NCBI GenBank assembly: GCA_963675935.2
Contig: CAXXPV010000004.1
Location: 186,001-250,000 of the forward strand
DNA: 64,000 bases
Reading direction: 5' to 3'
Source of the DNA: G963675935 sp963675935
GTDB taxonomy: Bacteria; Planctomycetota; Planctomycetia; Pirellulales; Thermoguttaceae
Made by a program: the position numbers and the translations under genes
The notes under the pieces: generated by a model
Databases searched by the model: none
Told to the model about the DNA's origin: nothing
Seen by the model: the letters and a program-made list of their open reading frames with translations, nothing else
Shown: one piece after another, positions 16,843 to 25,632 of the stretch
Layout: each line of letters starts with the position of its first letter
How positions within the stretch are numbered: the first letter of the stretch is position 1

Positions 16843-17814
16843 ATGTCCACCGACCTTCGATTAAAAGAGAATCTGCCGATACTGACCGAGCGGATCGTCG
16901 ATACGTACGCCGAAGCGGGGCGAATCAGCCATTTGGGCCATTGCCCGCTGCCGAATTACGACACGATCATCGCCGTCGTCGACGACCTAAAGGAAATTCT
17001 CTATCCCGGCTATCGCCGCCGCGACGGCTTGCACCTGGGCAACGTCACCTATCACGTGGGCGATCTGATCGACCGGCTGCACGACACGCTGACCGTGCAG
17101 ATCGGCCGCGCCCTGCGTCATGAAGCCACGAAGCCGGGCCAGTGCGATCCGCGGCAGGCCGGCGAATTCGAGGCGCTCGGCAAGTTTGACTCGCTCGGGC
17201 AGGCAAAGGCCATCGAATTTCTCGAACAGCTTCCCGACTTGCGCAAGATTTTGGCGATGGACGTGCAGGCCGCCTACGACGGCGACCCCGCGTGCAAGTC
17301 GCTGGACGAAGTGATTTTCTGCTATCCCGGGCTAGATGCCATTACGGTGTATCGACTGGCCCATCTTTTGCACGAGTTGAACGTGCCGCTGATTCCCCGG
17401 ATGATGACCGAGTGGGCGCACAGCCGCACCGGCATCGACATCCATCCCGGCGCGAAGATCGGCCGATACTTTTTCATCGACCACGGCACCGGCGTGGTGA
17501 TCGGCGAAACGACGGAGATCGGCCAGTGGGTGAAGCTTTATCAGGGCGTCACGCTCGGCGCGCGAAGTTTCGCCACCGACTCGGACGGCAACCTGGTTCG
17601 CGGAACGAAGCGTCACCCGACGATCGAAGACCACGTGGTGATTTACGCGAACGCCACGATCTTGGGCGGCGAGACGGTGATCGGCCACGATTCGGTGATC
17701 GGGTCGAACGTCTGGATTACCCGATCGGTTTTGCCCGGCAGCATCGTGGCGATGGAGCGTCCGCAGCTTCGCATCGGCGGCGACGATCCGAGCGATTTTT
17801 CGTGGACGATTTGA
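16843..17814 (+). CDS. cysE: Serine O-acetyltransferase (CysE/EpsC-type)
   Basis: A 323-residue enzyme that acetylates L-serine with acetyl-CoA, the first step of cysteine synthesis. The N-terminal half is helical; the C-terminal half is a left-handed beta-helix of hexapeptide repeats with the family motif HPGAKIGRYFFIDHGTGVVI and GETTEIGQ. The catalytic His lies in the DHGTG stretch. The ATG at 16843 gives MSTDLRLKEN; the long upstream extension in the same frame is repeat DNA. No cysK is adjacent. Confidence 0.9.
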   Translation: MSTDLRLKENLPILTERIVDTYAEAGRISHLGHCPLPNYDTIIAVVDDLKEILYPGYRRRDGLHLGNVTYHVGDLIDRLHDTLTVQIGRALRHEATKPGQCDPRQAGEFEALGKFDSLGQAKAIEFLEQLPDLRKILAMDVQAAYDGDPACKSLDEVIFCYPGLDAITVYRLAHLLHELNVPLIPRMMTEWAHSRTGIDIHPGAKIGRYFFIDHGTGVVIGETTEIGQWVKLYQGVTLGARSFATDSDGNLVRGTKRHPTIEDHVVIYANATILGGETVIGHDSVIGSNVWITRSVLPGSIVAMERPQLRIGGDDPSDFSWTI

Positions 17815-17888
17815 GGTGTGATAGGCGAGAAAATTAGTTGTGGCGGTGGCCGTTTGTGGATACAATGATCTTGCAGGGAGGTTCGCTC

Positions 17889-18101
17889 ATGCCACAGATC
17901 AATATCCCGGAATCGCTGTTGCGCGAGGTTGAGAGCGTCTTGCCTTGCGCCATTTCTCCCGATGAGTTTATTGCCACCGCGGTTCGAGAGAAGTTGACCT
18001 TCGAGGGGCAGAAAAGGGAGTTCTACAATCTGTCGGACCAAGTTCGCCACGCAATGACGGCGAAAGGGTTGACGGAATCGGAATGTTTTGCGGGAGTTTG
18101 A
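17889..18101 (+). CDS. Orphan antitoxin-like protein (partner gene missing)
   Basis: A 70-residue protein from ATG 17889 with GGGAGG upstream. MPQINIPESLLREVESVL followed by a helical part and MTAKGLTESE resembles small antitoxins that normally precede a PIN-domain toxin gene (family context from memory). Here the reading frame ends soon after that motif. A 315-bp repeat element starts two bases beyond the stop, so the C-terminus and any toxin gene may have been lost to the insertion (inference). Confidence 0.5.
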   Translation: MPQINIPESLLREVESVLPCAISPDEFIATAVREKLTFEGQKREFYNLSDQVRHAMTAKGLTESECFAGV

Positions 18102-18103
18102 GA

Positions 18104-18418
18104 GACCGTCCGCCTTTCTCGCATTGGTGCGTAAGGAGTTGCGGTGCGAAATAATAGCCCGAAGGGCTTGTGATAGGATAGCCCAGGGTTGCCGCTCCGA
18201 GCGGCTACCCTGGGTTCCACGTGAGAATACACAACAAAACCCCAACGGGGTTTCGTAGCGGGTCGGCAATCACCCCTACGCAACCCTTTCAGGGTTAAAG
18301 GGATGGGGGTTGGCCGTTTTCCCAGGGTAGCCGCTCGGAGCGGCAACCCTGGGCTATCCTACGAAATCCCTTCGGGATAAAAACATCGCCCACGTTTCAT
18401 GCGGAAAGGCGAACGATC
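18104..18418. mobile_element. About 315-bp MITE-like repeat element (F4, copy 1)
   Basis: The ends GACCGTCCGCCTTTCTCGCA and, inverted, GCGGAAAGGCGAACGATC enclose several palindromes such as AGGGTTGCCGCTCCGAGCGG. A second copy is at 35205-35601. Both copies begin just after a stop codon. No target duplication is clear. It fills the gap 18102-18449. Confidence 0.6.
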
Positions 18419-18449
18419 TGTTGAATCGGCTCGGCTCGGCCCAATCGCT

Positions 18450-19055
18450 TCATAACTCCGCGAAATTTTTGAGAATCTTCAGCCCTTCGGCCTGGCTCTT
18501 CTCGGGATGAAACTGCGTGGCGAACACGTTGTCGCGCCAGATCATCGAACAGAACGGAATGCCGTAATCGGTCTCCGTGGCGATCACTTCGGCGTCGGCC
18601 GGCGCGACGTAGTAGGAGTGGACGAAATAGACGAACGCCCCCTCGGCGACGCCTTCCAAAATCGGCGGGCGGCGGCGGATGTTCAACTGGTTCCAGCCCA
18701 TGTGCGGCACAGCGAACTCTTTCGGCAGATCGAACCGGACGACCTCGCCGGGTATCACACCGAGGCCCTCGTGCCGACCGTTTTCGTAGCTCACGTCGAA
18801 CAATAATTGCAGACCGAGACAGATGCCAAGAAACGGCCGGCCCGAGTCGATGGCCTCTAGCACGGGTTCGACAAGTCCCAAGCGGCGCAGCTCGGCGGCG
18901 GCGTCTTCAAAAGCGCCGACGCCGGGCAAAACCACTTTGTCGGCTGCGGCCACCTGCGCGGGATCGGCCGTGATGATGGCTTGGTGGCCGACCTTCTCGA
19001 AGGCTTTCTGCACGCTTCGCAGATTGCCCATGCCGTAGTCGATGATGGAAATCAT
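18450..19055 (-). CDS. hisH: Imidazole glycerol phosphate synthase, glutaminase subunit HisH
   Basis: A 201-residue class I glutamine amidotransferase that supplies ammonia to HisF in histidine synthesis. It starts MISIIDYGMGNLRSV, has the nucleophile Cys in GICLGLQLLF and the His/Glu pair in FHPEKS. The ATG at 19055 is the natural start. hisF is not adjacent, and hisA lies 34 kb away, so the his genes are scattered. Confidence 0.93.
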   Translation of the reverse strand: MISIIDYGMGNLRSVQKAFEKVGHQAIITADPAQVAAADKVVLPGVGAFEDAAAELRRLGLVEPVLEAIDSGRPFLGICLGLQLLFDVSYENGRHEGLGVIPGEVVRFDLPKEFAVPHMGWNQLNIRRRPPILEGVAEGAFVYFVHSYYVAPADAEVIATETDYGIPFCSMIWRDNVFATQFHPEKSQAEGLKILKNFAEL

Positions 19056-19125
19056 GGGGGACTTGGGGCTTAGGTCTTGGGACTTGGCTAAGGGAAGTCG
19101 CTTGCGGCTTCGCAATCCCTCTTCA

Positions 19126-20925
19126 TTATTCTTCGTACCAATCGCCGCGGAGCCAATCGGTCAGCAGGCGAATTTGTTCGGCGCTAAGCGTGTTCTGCTT
19201 CGGATCGGGCGATGCGGCATAAACCGGCATCCGATCGTTCTTGCTTCCATAATACTGCTTGTCGTTCGGCTTGGCGATGATGCCGGCGATCCACGCCGAC
19301 GAGCCGTAGCCGGTCAGTTCCGGGGCAGTGCCTTGCGGGCCTTTGCCGTGGAAACGATGGCACTTGATGCAATTAAAATCGTCGGCCATGAGGGCGTGGC
19401 CCTCTTTGATCATTTCGGCGTCCTTGGCGTCCATCGCCTTTTGCGACGGCAGCTTGGCCTCGGCCGACAACGCGGCGGCCACTTTCTGGATGTCTTCCGG
19501 CTCGGCCTCGCCGAGCGTTTCCTTCACGAAGCCGGCCATTTTCCCGCTGCGGAAAGCCGTGCCGCCAAAGTATTCCGCGCTGCCGACTTTCTTCGGATTG
19601 AGCAGCCCGGCAATCCACTCGCGGCTGGCGAACTTGGCCAGATTCGGCGCCGTCGGCGTTTCCGCCTTGATGTCGCCGGCCGAACCGGTCGTGTGGTTGT
19701 GGCAACTAGCGCACTGCTGGGCGAACAGCTTCGGCCCTTGCGTTTTAGGATCGCTCCGCAGCAGCGTCAAGGCGCCGGTCGGCGGGATGCCGTGCCGGCG
19801 GACCAACTCGTAGGTGCGGGCCGCTTGCTGTTTTTCGGCGGCAATCGCCGCCTGATGGGCTTCGTCGCCCCGGTCTTTCGCGTAGGAATAATACGTCAAT
19901 CCGCCCAAGCCGGCCAACACCGCCAACGTGAAAACAACATTGAAACAGTGGCCCAATGTGTATTTCGCCAAAAACGGCATGAGCAGCAAGATACACATCA
20001 AAATACCGGTCGTGACGAAGATCGGCACGATCTCCAGTTTGGCGGGAAACAACTGCGCGAACTCGAAAACGCCCGTCAAAAACCACTCGGGCCGAGCGGC
20101 GCTGTACGCGGCGGCGGGATCGGTATTGGCCGGCGAAAGTTGCGGCACGCCTGCATTCGGCGGCGTCGTGCCGTGCTGGCAGGCCATCGCGACGACAATG
20201 CCCATCACGACCAGACACGCCGCGGCGACGCGCCACGCCTGGCGGGGCCAATAGGGCGTCGAGCGGCCCATTTCGGCGGCCAACGCGACATTCGCACGCC
20301 GGGCCAAAATGAAACGAACGACAAAAAGCCCCAAGAAACCGCCGCCGAACAGGCCGACGTGCAAGGCGAAGAATCGAGTGACCGAAAGGCTGCCGAGTTC
20401 AGGCCCCGGCCCGCCGATGGCGATTTTCAAGAGCGAGTCGCCCACCCAGGGCAACAGCCGCAGGAAGCCCGTCCGCGTTTTCGTGGCGGAGTAGCCGTTC
20501 TGGTCCCAGCCCAGCAGGTCGCCGGTCAGCACGGCGGCCAACGCGAAAAGCCCCAGGCCGACGGTTGCCCAGAAGACCAATTCGCTGGGCGCGCGGCACG
20601 TCCGGGTCAGAATCATTTGCACGATGTAAAGGATGAAGATGGCCAGCAGCACGTGGGCCGAATAGTGGTGGATGCCGCGCAACAGCCAGCCGGCCTGCAC
20701 GTCGTTTTGCAGGTAGTAGACGCTTTCCCAAGCGGTTTGCGAGCTGGGGCTATAATACGTCCACATGAAGAAGCCGGAAATCGCCTGGACGCAGAAGAGG
20801 AAAGCGATGACGCAAGGCCAGACCTTGCAGCAGCACGCACAGCCGGGCACCGGGGCGTCGGCCAGCCAGGCGCAGCCGCCGAACAGGCCCGTGCGATCGT
20901 TGAACCAGGAAAGGAGCGATTTCAT
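19126..20925 (-). CDS. Cytochrome b/b6-type protein fused to a diheme cytochrome c domain
   Basis: A 599-residue membrane protein. The N-terminal half is a cytochrome b with heme-ligand helices (RGIHHYSAHVLL and RFFALHVGLFGG), followed by a subunit IV-like part with the Qo-site motif PEWF. After a last transmembrane helix (about residue 350) the C-terminal part has two c-type heme sites, CASCH and CIKCH. Together with the Rieske gene 130 bp upstream it would form a quinol-oxidising bc-type complex that passes electrons straight to its own hemes c. The ATG at 20925 gives MKSLLSWFNDRTG. Confidence 0.85.
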   Translation of the reverse strand: MKSLLSWFNDRTGLFGGCAWLADAPVPGCACCCKVWPCVIAFLFCVQAISGFFMWTYYSPSSQTAWESVYYLQNDVQAGWLLRGIHHYSAHVLLAIFILYIVQMILTRTCRAPSELVFWATVGLGLFALAAVLTGDLLGWDQNGYSATKTRTGFLRLLPWVGDSLLKIAIGGPGPELGSLSVTRFFALHVGLFGGGFLGLFVVRFILARRANVALAAEMGRSTPYWPRQAWRVAAACLVVMGIVVAMACQHGTTPPNAGVPQLSPANTDPAAAYSAARPEWFLTGVFEFAQLFPAKLEIVPIFVTTGILMCILLLMPFLAKYTLGHCFNVVFTLAVLAGLGGLTYYSYAKDRGDEAHQAAIAAEKQQAARTYELVRRHGIPPTGALTLLRSDPKTQGPKLFAQQCASCHNHTTGSAGDIKAETPTAPNLAKFASREWIAGLLNPKKVGSAEYFGGTAFRSGKMAGFVKETLGEAEPEDIQKVAAALSAEAKLPSQKAMDAKDAEMIKEGHALMADDFNCIKCHRFHGKGPQGTAPELTGYGSSAWIAGIIAKPNDKQYYGSKNDRMPVYAASPDPKQNTLSAEQIRLLTDWLRGDWYEE

Positions 20926-20964
20926 GATTTTAGACGCCGTTAAAGAATAACTTGTGCAATCTTG

Positions 20965-21021
20965 TAGGACGGATTTCCGAATCCGTCCCCCAAAACTGGA
21001 CGGATTCGGAAATCCGTCCCA
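20965..21021. repeat. GGACGGATTTCCGAATCCGTCC palindromes between the Rieske and cytochrome b genes
   Basis: Two inverted 22-bp palindromes (20967-20988 and 20998-21019) separated by nine bases lie within the two-gene operon. They could form a hairpin in the mRNA and affect the ratio of the two proteins (inference). Confidence 0.6.
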
Positions 21022-21054
21022 CATAAAATTCACCAACTTGTTTTTGGCAGGCCC

Positions 21055-21627
21055 TTACCCTTGTACAACTTTGTCCGGCGTGCCGGTCGAAAATGTTTCG
21101 TATTTCACCCAAACTTCGGTCTTGTCGCGGATTTCGACTTCGAGCGAGTCCATGTCGCGCGGGCTGTACGATTTCGGGCCGTCGAGACGCTCGCCCGACA
21201 GCTTGAAATGCGGCTGGGCATGGCAAGGGCAGGCGAATTGCTTTTCCTTGGCGTCGTAGCCCAGCGGGCAGCCGGCGTGGGGGCAAAGCGTTTGCAGGGC
21301 CAGAACTTTTTCGCCGTCACGCCGCAAATAGACCGCTCCAATCGGTTCGGCGGGAAAGCTCATCCAGGCGTCGGTGCGATCGGCGACGACGGGCACCCGC
21401 ATCGGCGTGCCGTCGGAGGGCAGAGCGTCGAGCGAGGCGAGCCGCATGAACTGGCCGGCTTGGCCTTTCTGACGCAAGGGGTTCAGAAACGCGGCGACTC
21501 CCGTCACGGCGGGAACGGCCACCGCCGCCGCGCCGAAGACGACGGCCGCGGCCTGGCCGAGGAATCCGCGGCGGTTTTCGCCGGCGGGCGGTTCGTGACG
21601 GCAACAGCAACAGGTATGTTCTTTCAT
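21055..21627 (-). CDS. Rieske iron-sulfur protein of a bc-type complex
   Basis: A 190-residue protein. After a Cys-rich N-terminus (CCCCRH) there is a twin-arginine signal (NRRGFLGQAAAVVFGAAAVA) and a Rieske [2Fe-2S] domain with the paired motifs CPHAGC and CPCH. It would oxidise quinol together with the cytochrome b encoded downstream. The four adjacent N-terminal cysteines are unusual. The ATG at 21627 gives MKEHTCCCC. Confidence 0.88.
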   Translation of the reverse strand: MKEHTCCCCRHEPPAGENRRGFLGQAAAVVFGAAAVAVPAVTGVAAFLNPLRQKGQAGQFMRLASLDALPSDGTPMRVPVVADRTDAWMSFPAEPIGAVYLRRDGEKVLALQTLCPHAGCPLGYDAKEKQFACPCHAQPHFKLSGERLDGPKSYSPRDMDSLEVEIRDKTEVWVKYETFSTGTPDKVVQG

Positions 21628-21642
21628 GATGGATCGTTTCAG

Positions 21643-21746
21643 TAGGGTGGGACAAGCGCAGCGCAGTCCCACCAGGAATGGCGTTTGTCGTCGAATTAAT
21701 GAGTATTTTTCGATGGTGGGACTGCGCTGCGCTTGTCCCACCCTAC
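21643..21746. repeat. REP pair, GTAGGGTGGGACAAGCGCAG type
   Basis: Two inverted copies (21643-21674 and 21714-21746) of a palindrome GGTGGGACTGCGCTGCGC and its complement. They flank the 3' side of the REP-associated transposase gene at 21778-22332, and a third copy flanks its 5' side (22388-22420). A more distant copy is at about 48202-48232. Confidence 0.75.
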
Positions 21747-21777
21747 AACTACTCGCCCTACCTGCACACCCTTTACA

Positions 21778-22332
21778 TTATTCGCCCCACTCCGGCTCAT
21801 CATAACCGGGCGTTGGGTCTTCTGCACCCCAGTCAACCGTATATTCACCTAATTTCACATGTCGATGAAATGACGACCAGGGCCAATCACGTACATTGGT
21901 TACGTGCCCATGTTTCTTGGGATTCCAATGCACATAATCGACGCATCGCTTCAAATCGTCTTCGTCGCGTACGCTATGTTCCCAATAACGACGTTGCCAA
22001 ACGCCTCGTTCTCCATGGTGCAGTCTGGAAAAGCTTGGCACGACTTCCCAACCGCCGTTGGCTAAATAGGCAAGCGTAAATTCCTCCTTAATCCGCTTCC
22101 AGCGAACAGGGTAGCCCACATCACCCGGCGGCAATGTCCATACGGTATGAACATGTTCTGGCAACAGCACAATGGCCACCAGTTCGACCGGCCGATTCTT
22201 GCATACGGTTTCCAATGCCTTGTGGAGACATTTTCTCGCCATATCGCTGCAAAGAATCGGACGCCGCATGTTCGTGACTATCGTAAAAAAGTACGTTCCG
22301 CCGGGAATGTACCAACGCCGATAGTCTGGCAT
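21778..22332 (-). CDS. REP-associated tyrosine transposase (RAYT, TnpA_REP), copy 1
   Basis: A 184-residue Y1 HUH single-strand nuclease. It starts MPDYRRWYIPGGTYFFTIV, has the HUH motif LPEHVHTVW, and the catalytic Tyr is likely in DYVHWNPKKHG. RAYTs cut and join REP hairpins and are thought to spread them. The gene is bracketed by GTAGGGTGGGAC-type REPs on both sides, the usual arrangement of a RAYT with its own REPs. The ATG at 22332 fits the family start. Confidence 0.88.
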   Translation of the reverse strand: MPDYRRWYIPGGTYFFTIVTNMRRPILCSDMARKCLHKALETVCKNRPVELVAIVLLPEHVHTVWTLPPGDVGYPVRWKRIKEEFTLAYLANGGWEVVPSFSRLHHGERGVWQRRYWEHSVRDEDDLKRCVDYVHWNPKKHGHVTNVRDWPWSSFHRHVKLGEYTVDWGAEDPTPGYDEPEWGE

Positions 22333-22387
22333 GATCGGCTCCAATTATGGTTTACGGATATTCCAACAATTGAACTTTTCAGCCTAA

Positions 22388-22420
22388 TGGTGGGACTGCG
22401 CTGCGATTGTCCCACCCTAC
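22388..22420. repeat. REP, ATGGTGGGACTGCGCTGC type (5' of RAYT 1)
   Basis: An inverted copy of the REP at 21643-21746. Its CTACCC end contains, on the minus strand, the TAG stop codon of the DHH phosphoesterase gene (22417-22419). Confidence 0.75.
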
Positions 22421-23403
22421 TTTGATTTCATCTCGGCTCGAACAACCTCCAACACCTTCTCGCGAGCAACGTCGAGCGGCTCGTTGGAAAACGCGCCCGC
22501 GGCGCGACGGTGGCCGCCGCCGCCGAATCGCTCGGCCACCTTGCTGCAATCCATGTCGCAACGGCTCCGAAAACTGATTTTGAAACCGCCCTGCCGCTGC
22601 TCGACCAACATCACGGCCGCTTGCGTGCCCCCGACGGCGAGCAACATGTTGATAATGTCTTCGCTGTCGGACGGCAATGCCCCGCTCTCGGCGAAATCCG
22701 ATTGGTCGAGCCAGGTGTAAATCAACCGGCCGTCCAACTCCGCCTTCGAGTGCGACAACGCGCACCCAATCAATTGCAGCCGGGCGTGCGAGTCGTTCTC
22801 GTAAAGCTCCCGGTAAAGCTGATCGGGCACGGCCCCCGCCTCGACCAACCGCGCGGCCAGCCGCAACGTGTCGGTCGTGGTCGAACTAAAGCGGAACCAA
22901 CCGGTGTCGGTGGCCAACGACACGAACGCGGGCCGGGCGATGTCCGGCTTAAGCGCGACGCCCAACTGATCGGCCGCTTCGATCACCAGCCGGCCCGTGG
23001 CCTCGGCCTCCGGATTCTTAAACAGTTCGGCGCCCAGATCGTCGCTGCTGACGTGATGATCGACGACGACCTTCAGGGCCTTCGTGCTTTTTACCACGTC
23101 GGCCATTGCGCCGAGCTGCGCCCAGGCGCTGGTGTCGAGAATTATCAACACTTCGCGGTCGGCGAGTTGTTCGGCCGTAACATCGACGCCCAGCCGGCGA
23201 TGACGCCCCTCGGGATCGAGGAACCGCAAGTTCGGCGGCACGTTGAAGTCGTTGCACAGTTGCACGTCCTTGCCCAACGATCTCAGGATGCCAAGCATGG
23301 CAAGCTCGGAGCCGAGGGCGTCGCCGTCAGGGCGGATGTGACTGGTCAGCACGAACCGCTGGTGGGAGCGGACGATCTCGATGAAGCGGGGCCAAGGAAT
23401 CAT
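22417..23403 (-). CDS. DHH-family phosphoesterase (NrnA-like nano-RNase)
   Basis: A 328-residue DHH/DHHA1 protein. The DHH part has TSHIRPDGDALGSEL, LDTSAWAQL and the signature DHHVSSDD; the C-terminal DHHA1 part ends with the substrate loop GGGGHRRAAGAF. NrnA-type enzymes degrade 2-5 nt RNAs or pAp; substrate is inferred. The ATG at 23403 gives MIPWPRFIEIVRSHQRF; a longer start at 23460 is also possible. The stop lies inside a REP. Confidence 0.85.
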   Translation of the reverse strand: MIPWPRFIEIVRSHQRFVLTSHIRPDGDALGSELAMLGILRSLGKDVQLCNDFNVPPNLRFLDPEGRHRRLGVDVTAEQLADREVLIILDTSAWAQLGAMADVVKSTKALKVVVDHHVSSDDLGAELFKNPEAEATGRLVIEAADQLGVALKPDIARPAFVSLATDTGWFRFSSTTTDTLRLAARLVEAGAVPDQLYRELYENDSHARLQLIGCALSHSKAELDGRLIYTWLDQSDFAESGALPSDSEDIINMLLAVGGTQAAVMLVEQRQGGFKISFRSRCDMDCSKVAERFGGGGHRRAAGAFSNEPLDVAREKVLEVVRAEMKSK

Positions 23404-23510
23404 GGGGCGGGAAATGGCAGTTGATTGAATGTATACTTCACGCGGTTTGAAACGAGACATTTTTCTCTATCGGGAAAAACGTCTCGTTTGTTCCCGTGCA
23501 AGGTATAAAT

Positions 23511-23590
23511 AATAGCCGGGGGCCAACGGCCCGCGGAAGGTGCGCGACACGGCGAAAAAATCTCCGGAGGCTGTTAGCCTCCGGCTATTC
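23511..23590. repeat. AATAGCCGGGGGCCAACGG repeat pair at the end of ribF
   Basis: A direct copy (23511-23536) and an inverted one (about 23564-23590) form a stem. The inverted copy holds the last five codons and the stop of ribF. Confidence 0.65.
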
Positions 23591-24524
23591 CACCTGCGCC
23601 CGACGCGGATACGATCTCGACGGTTCGCGCCACGTCGCGGGCGATCTGGGCCAGCAGCGCATCGACCGTGTCGAATCTCTCAATATCCCTCAATCGAGCC
23701 AGAAAGTCAACCTCCACCGACTGCCCATAGAGGTCGCCCTGGAATTCGATCAAAAACGCCTCGACCTTCACGTCCCCTTCGCCAAAGGTTGGGTTCGCCC
23801 CCAGATTGACAGCCGCGGGATGCCAACGGCCGGCGACTCGAACGCGAGCGGCGTAAATCCCGCTGCCAGGCAACAACGTGTCGATCCGGCCGATGTTGGC
23901 CGTGGGAAATCCGAGCGTGGCGCCGCGGCCAACGCCGTGGGCCACTTCGCCCCGAATCCGATACGGCCGGCCTAGCATCGCGCGGGCCTCGTCGAGCCGA
24001 CCGGCCATCACCAGCGACCGAATCCGCGAACTCGATACGATCTGACCCTCGACATCGATCGGCTCGGCCACCTCGAACGGCATGTTCGCCTCGGCGCAGA
24101 ACTGACGCAACGATTCGACGTTGCCCGAGCGGTCGTGGCCGAAAAAAAAGTTTGGCCCCTCGACCATCGCCCGGGCCGAGAGCCGATCGCGCACGACGCG
24201 GTCGAAGAACTGCCGGGCCTCCATTTCGAGCAATCGGCGGTCGGTCGGATAGACAATCGCGGCGTCGGCCCCAAGTTCGGCGAGGATTTCGATCTTCCGT
24301 TCGAGCCACAGGAGCGGCTCGGGGGCGTCTTGTGGGCGAAGGATGCGCGTCGGCGGCGGATCGAAGGTAAACACGATGGCCGGTCCGGCGACGCGCTGGG
24401 CCATGACGCGCAAGCGTTCGATCAGTCGGGCGTGGCCGCGATGGACGCCGTCGAAATTGCCGATGGCCACGGCGCCGCCGCGAAGAGCTTCAGGAAAATC
24501 GTCGAGACTGCGAAGGAGGATCAT
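23574..24524 (-). CDS. ribF: Bifunctional riboflavin kinase / FAD synthetase
   Basis: A 316-residue enzyme making FMN and FAD from riboflavin. The N-terminal nucleotidyltransferase part has IGNFDGVHRGHARLIERL; the C-terminal flavokinase has GATLGFPTANI. The C-terminus reads GGIAGG and the stop is encoded by a palindromic repeat, so the original tail has been replaced or slightly extended. Its start overlaps the Uma2 gene stop by 4 bp. Confidence 0.92.
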   Translation of the reverse strand: MILLRSLDDFPEALRGGAVAIGNFDGVHRGHARLIERLRVMAQRVAGPAIVFTFDPPPTRILRPQDAPEPLLWLERKIEILAELGADAAIVYPTDRRLLEMEARQFFDRVVRDRLSARAMVEGPNFFFGHDRSGNVESLRQFCAEANMPFEVAEPIDVEGQIVSSSRIRSLVMAGRLDEARAMLGRPYRIRGEVAHGVGRGATLGFPTANIGRIDTLLPGSGIYAARVRVAGRWHPAAVNLGANPTFGEGDVKVEAFLIEFQGDLYGQSVEVDFLARLRDIERFDTVDALLAQIARDVARTVEIVSASGAGGIAGG

Positions 24525-25069
24525 GCGGGGAAAAGCCGGCGGATTTCCAGTTGAAATCCCGGCAGCAAATCTTCGTCGGTAAGCGTGTCGGAAAAATGCA
24601 GCATCCGCATTTCGGCCTTCGACGAATGGACGGCGATGTTTCGGGTTGCGGGATCAACCACCCAAACCTTGCGGCAGCCCGCTTCGAGCCAGTCGGACAC
24701 CTTGGCAAACACCTCCGAAGCGCGATCGAACGGCGAAAGCACTTCGACGGCCAAATCGGGCGGGCCGGGGAAAAAACCTTGCGGAACAGACTCCGGCATC
24801 CGATCGGCGCTCACGAAAGCAGCGTCGGGCGCACGAACCGTGTCGGGATCGCTATGCAGAATAAACCCGCCTTCGGCGCCGAACACCCAGCCCAAATTTC
24901 GCTCCTGCACGAAGTCGTAAAGGAAACTCCCAATCGCCGCGGCGACAATGGCGTGGTAGGAACCGGAAGGCGACATGAAGACGATCTCCCCCTTCAACAA
25001 TTCGCAACGTCCCAAGCCGGGCTGCTGGAAAAGTTGTTCGGCCGTCATTATTTCCGCAACGGATGCCAT
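24521..25069 (-). CDS. Uma2-family (DUF820) putative PD-(D/E)XK endonuclease
   Basis: A 182-residue protein of a family abundant in cyanobacteria and planctomycetes. The nuclease-like core is visible: RAPDAAFVS, PPDLAVEVLSP and WLEAGCRKVWVVDP (D...E...K-type residues). Function is not settled for the family. It overlaps ribF by 4 bp (ATGA), so the two are likely co-transcribed. Confidence 0.8.
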   Translation of the reverse strand: MASVAEIMTAEQLFQQPGLGRCELLKGEIVFMSPSGSYHAIVAAAIGSFLYDFVQERNLGWVFGAEGGFILHSDPDTVRAPDAAFVSADRMPESVPQGFFPGPPDLAVEVLSPFDRASEVFAKVSDWLEAGCRKVWVVDPATRNIAVHSSKAEMRMLHFSDTLTDEDLLPGFQLEIRRLFPA

Positions 25070-25191
25070 GATGGGTTCATCTTAATCGCGTCTCAAACCA
25101 CCGTCAAGAAGGGCGATTCCCACCCGATTGGCGGGCGAATGGTTTTGTGCTACGATGGGTTTCTTCAGCACCGGAGTTACAATAATACGCC

Positions 25192-25632
25192 ATGAGCAGC
25201 CAAGAAATTCTCGACGCCATTCCGCACCGCGATCCATTCCTGCTGGTCGATGAAATCATCGAGCGGAGCGACTCGCGGATTGTCGGCGTAAAAACATTCA
25301 CCGGCCGCGAGTGGTTTTTCGCGGGCCACTATCCCGACTTTCCGCTGGTGCCTGGCGTGTTGCTTTGCGAAGCGGCGATGCAGTGCGGGGCGATTTTGCT
25401 CTCGCGGCTTTTCGCCGATGGCGGCGTCGGCGGAAAGGTTCCCGTCGCCACGCGGATGAACGACGTTCGTTTCAAGCGGATGGTTCGGCCCGGCGAACGG
25501 ATCATCATGGAGGTCGAACTTGTCGAACGATTGGCCGAGGCGTTTTTCTTGAAGGCGAAAGTTTCGGTGGAAGGAAAAGCGGCCGTGCGGTTCGAGTTCG
25601 CCTGCACGGCGGCGGAACGGCAATCTGTTTAG
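25192..25632 (+). CDS. fabZ: 3-hydroxyacyl-ACP dehydratase, FabZ-like
   Basis: A 146-residue hotdog-fold enzyme that dehydrates 3-hydroxyacyl-ACP in fatty-acid elongation. The catalytic His is in GHYPDFPLVPGVL and the acidic residue in CEAAMQ. fabI follows 350 bp downstream in the same direction, with a small convergent gene in between. Confidence 0.88.
   Translation: MSSQEILDAIPHRDPFLLVDEIIERSDSRIVGVKTFTGREWFFAGHYPDFPLVPGVLLCEAAMQCGAILLSRLFADGGVGGKVPVATRMNDVRFKRMVRPGERIIMEVELVERLAEAFFLKAKVSVEGKAAVRFEFACTAAERQSV

Noticed and set aside
19042..20943. Long open frame opposite the cytochrome b gene
   Set aside because: Antisense to conserved heme-binding helices; composition is Arg/Gly-rich as expected for a shadow frame.
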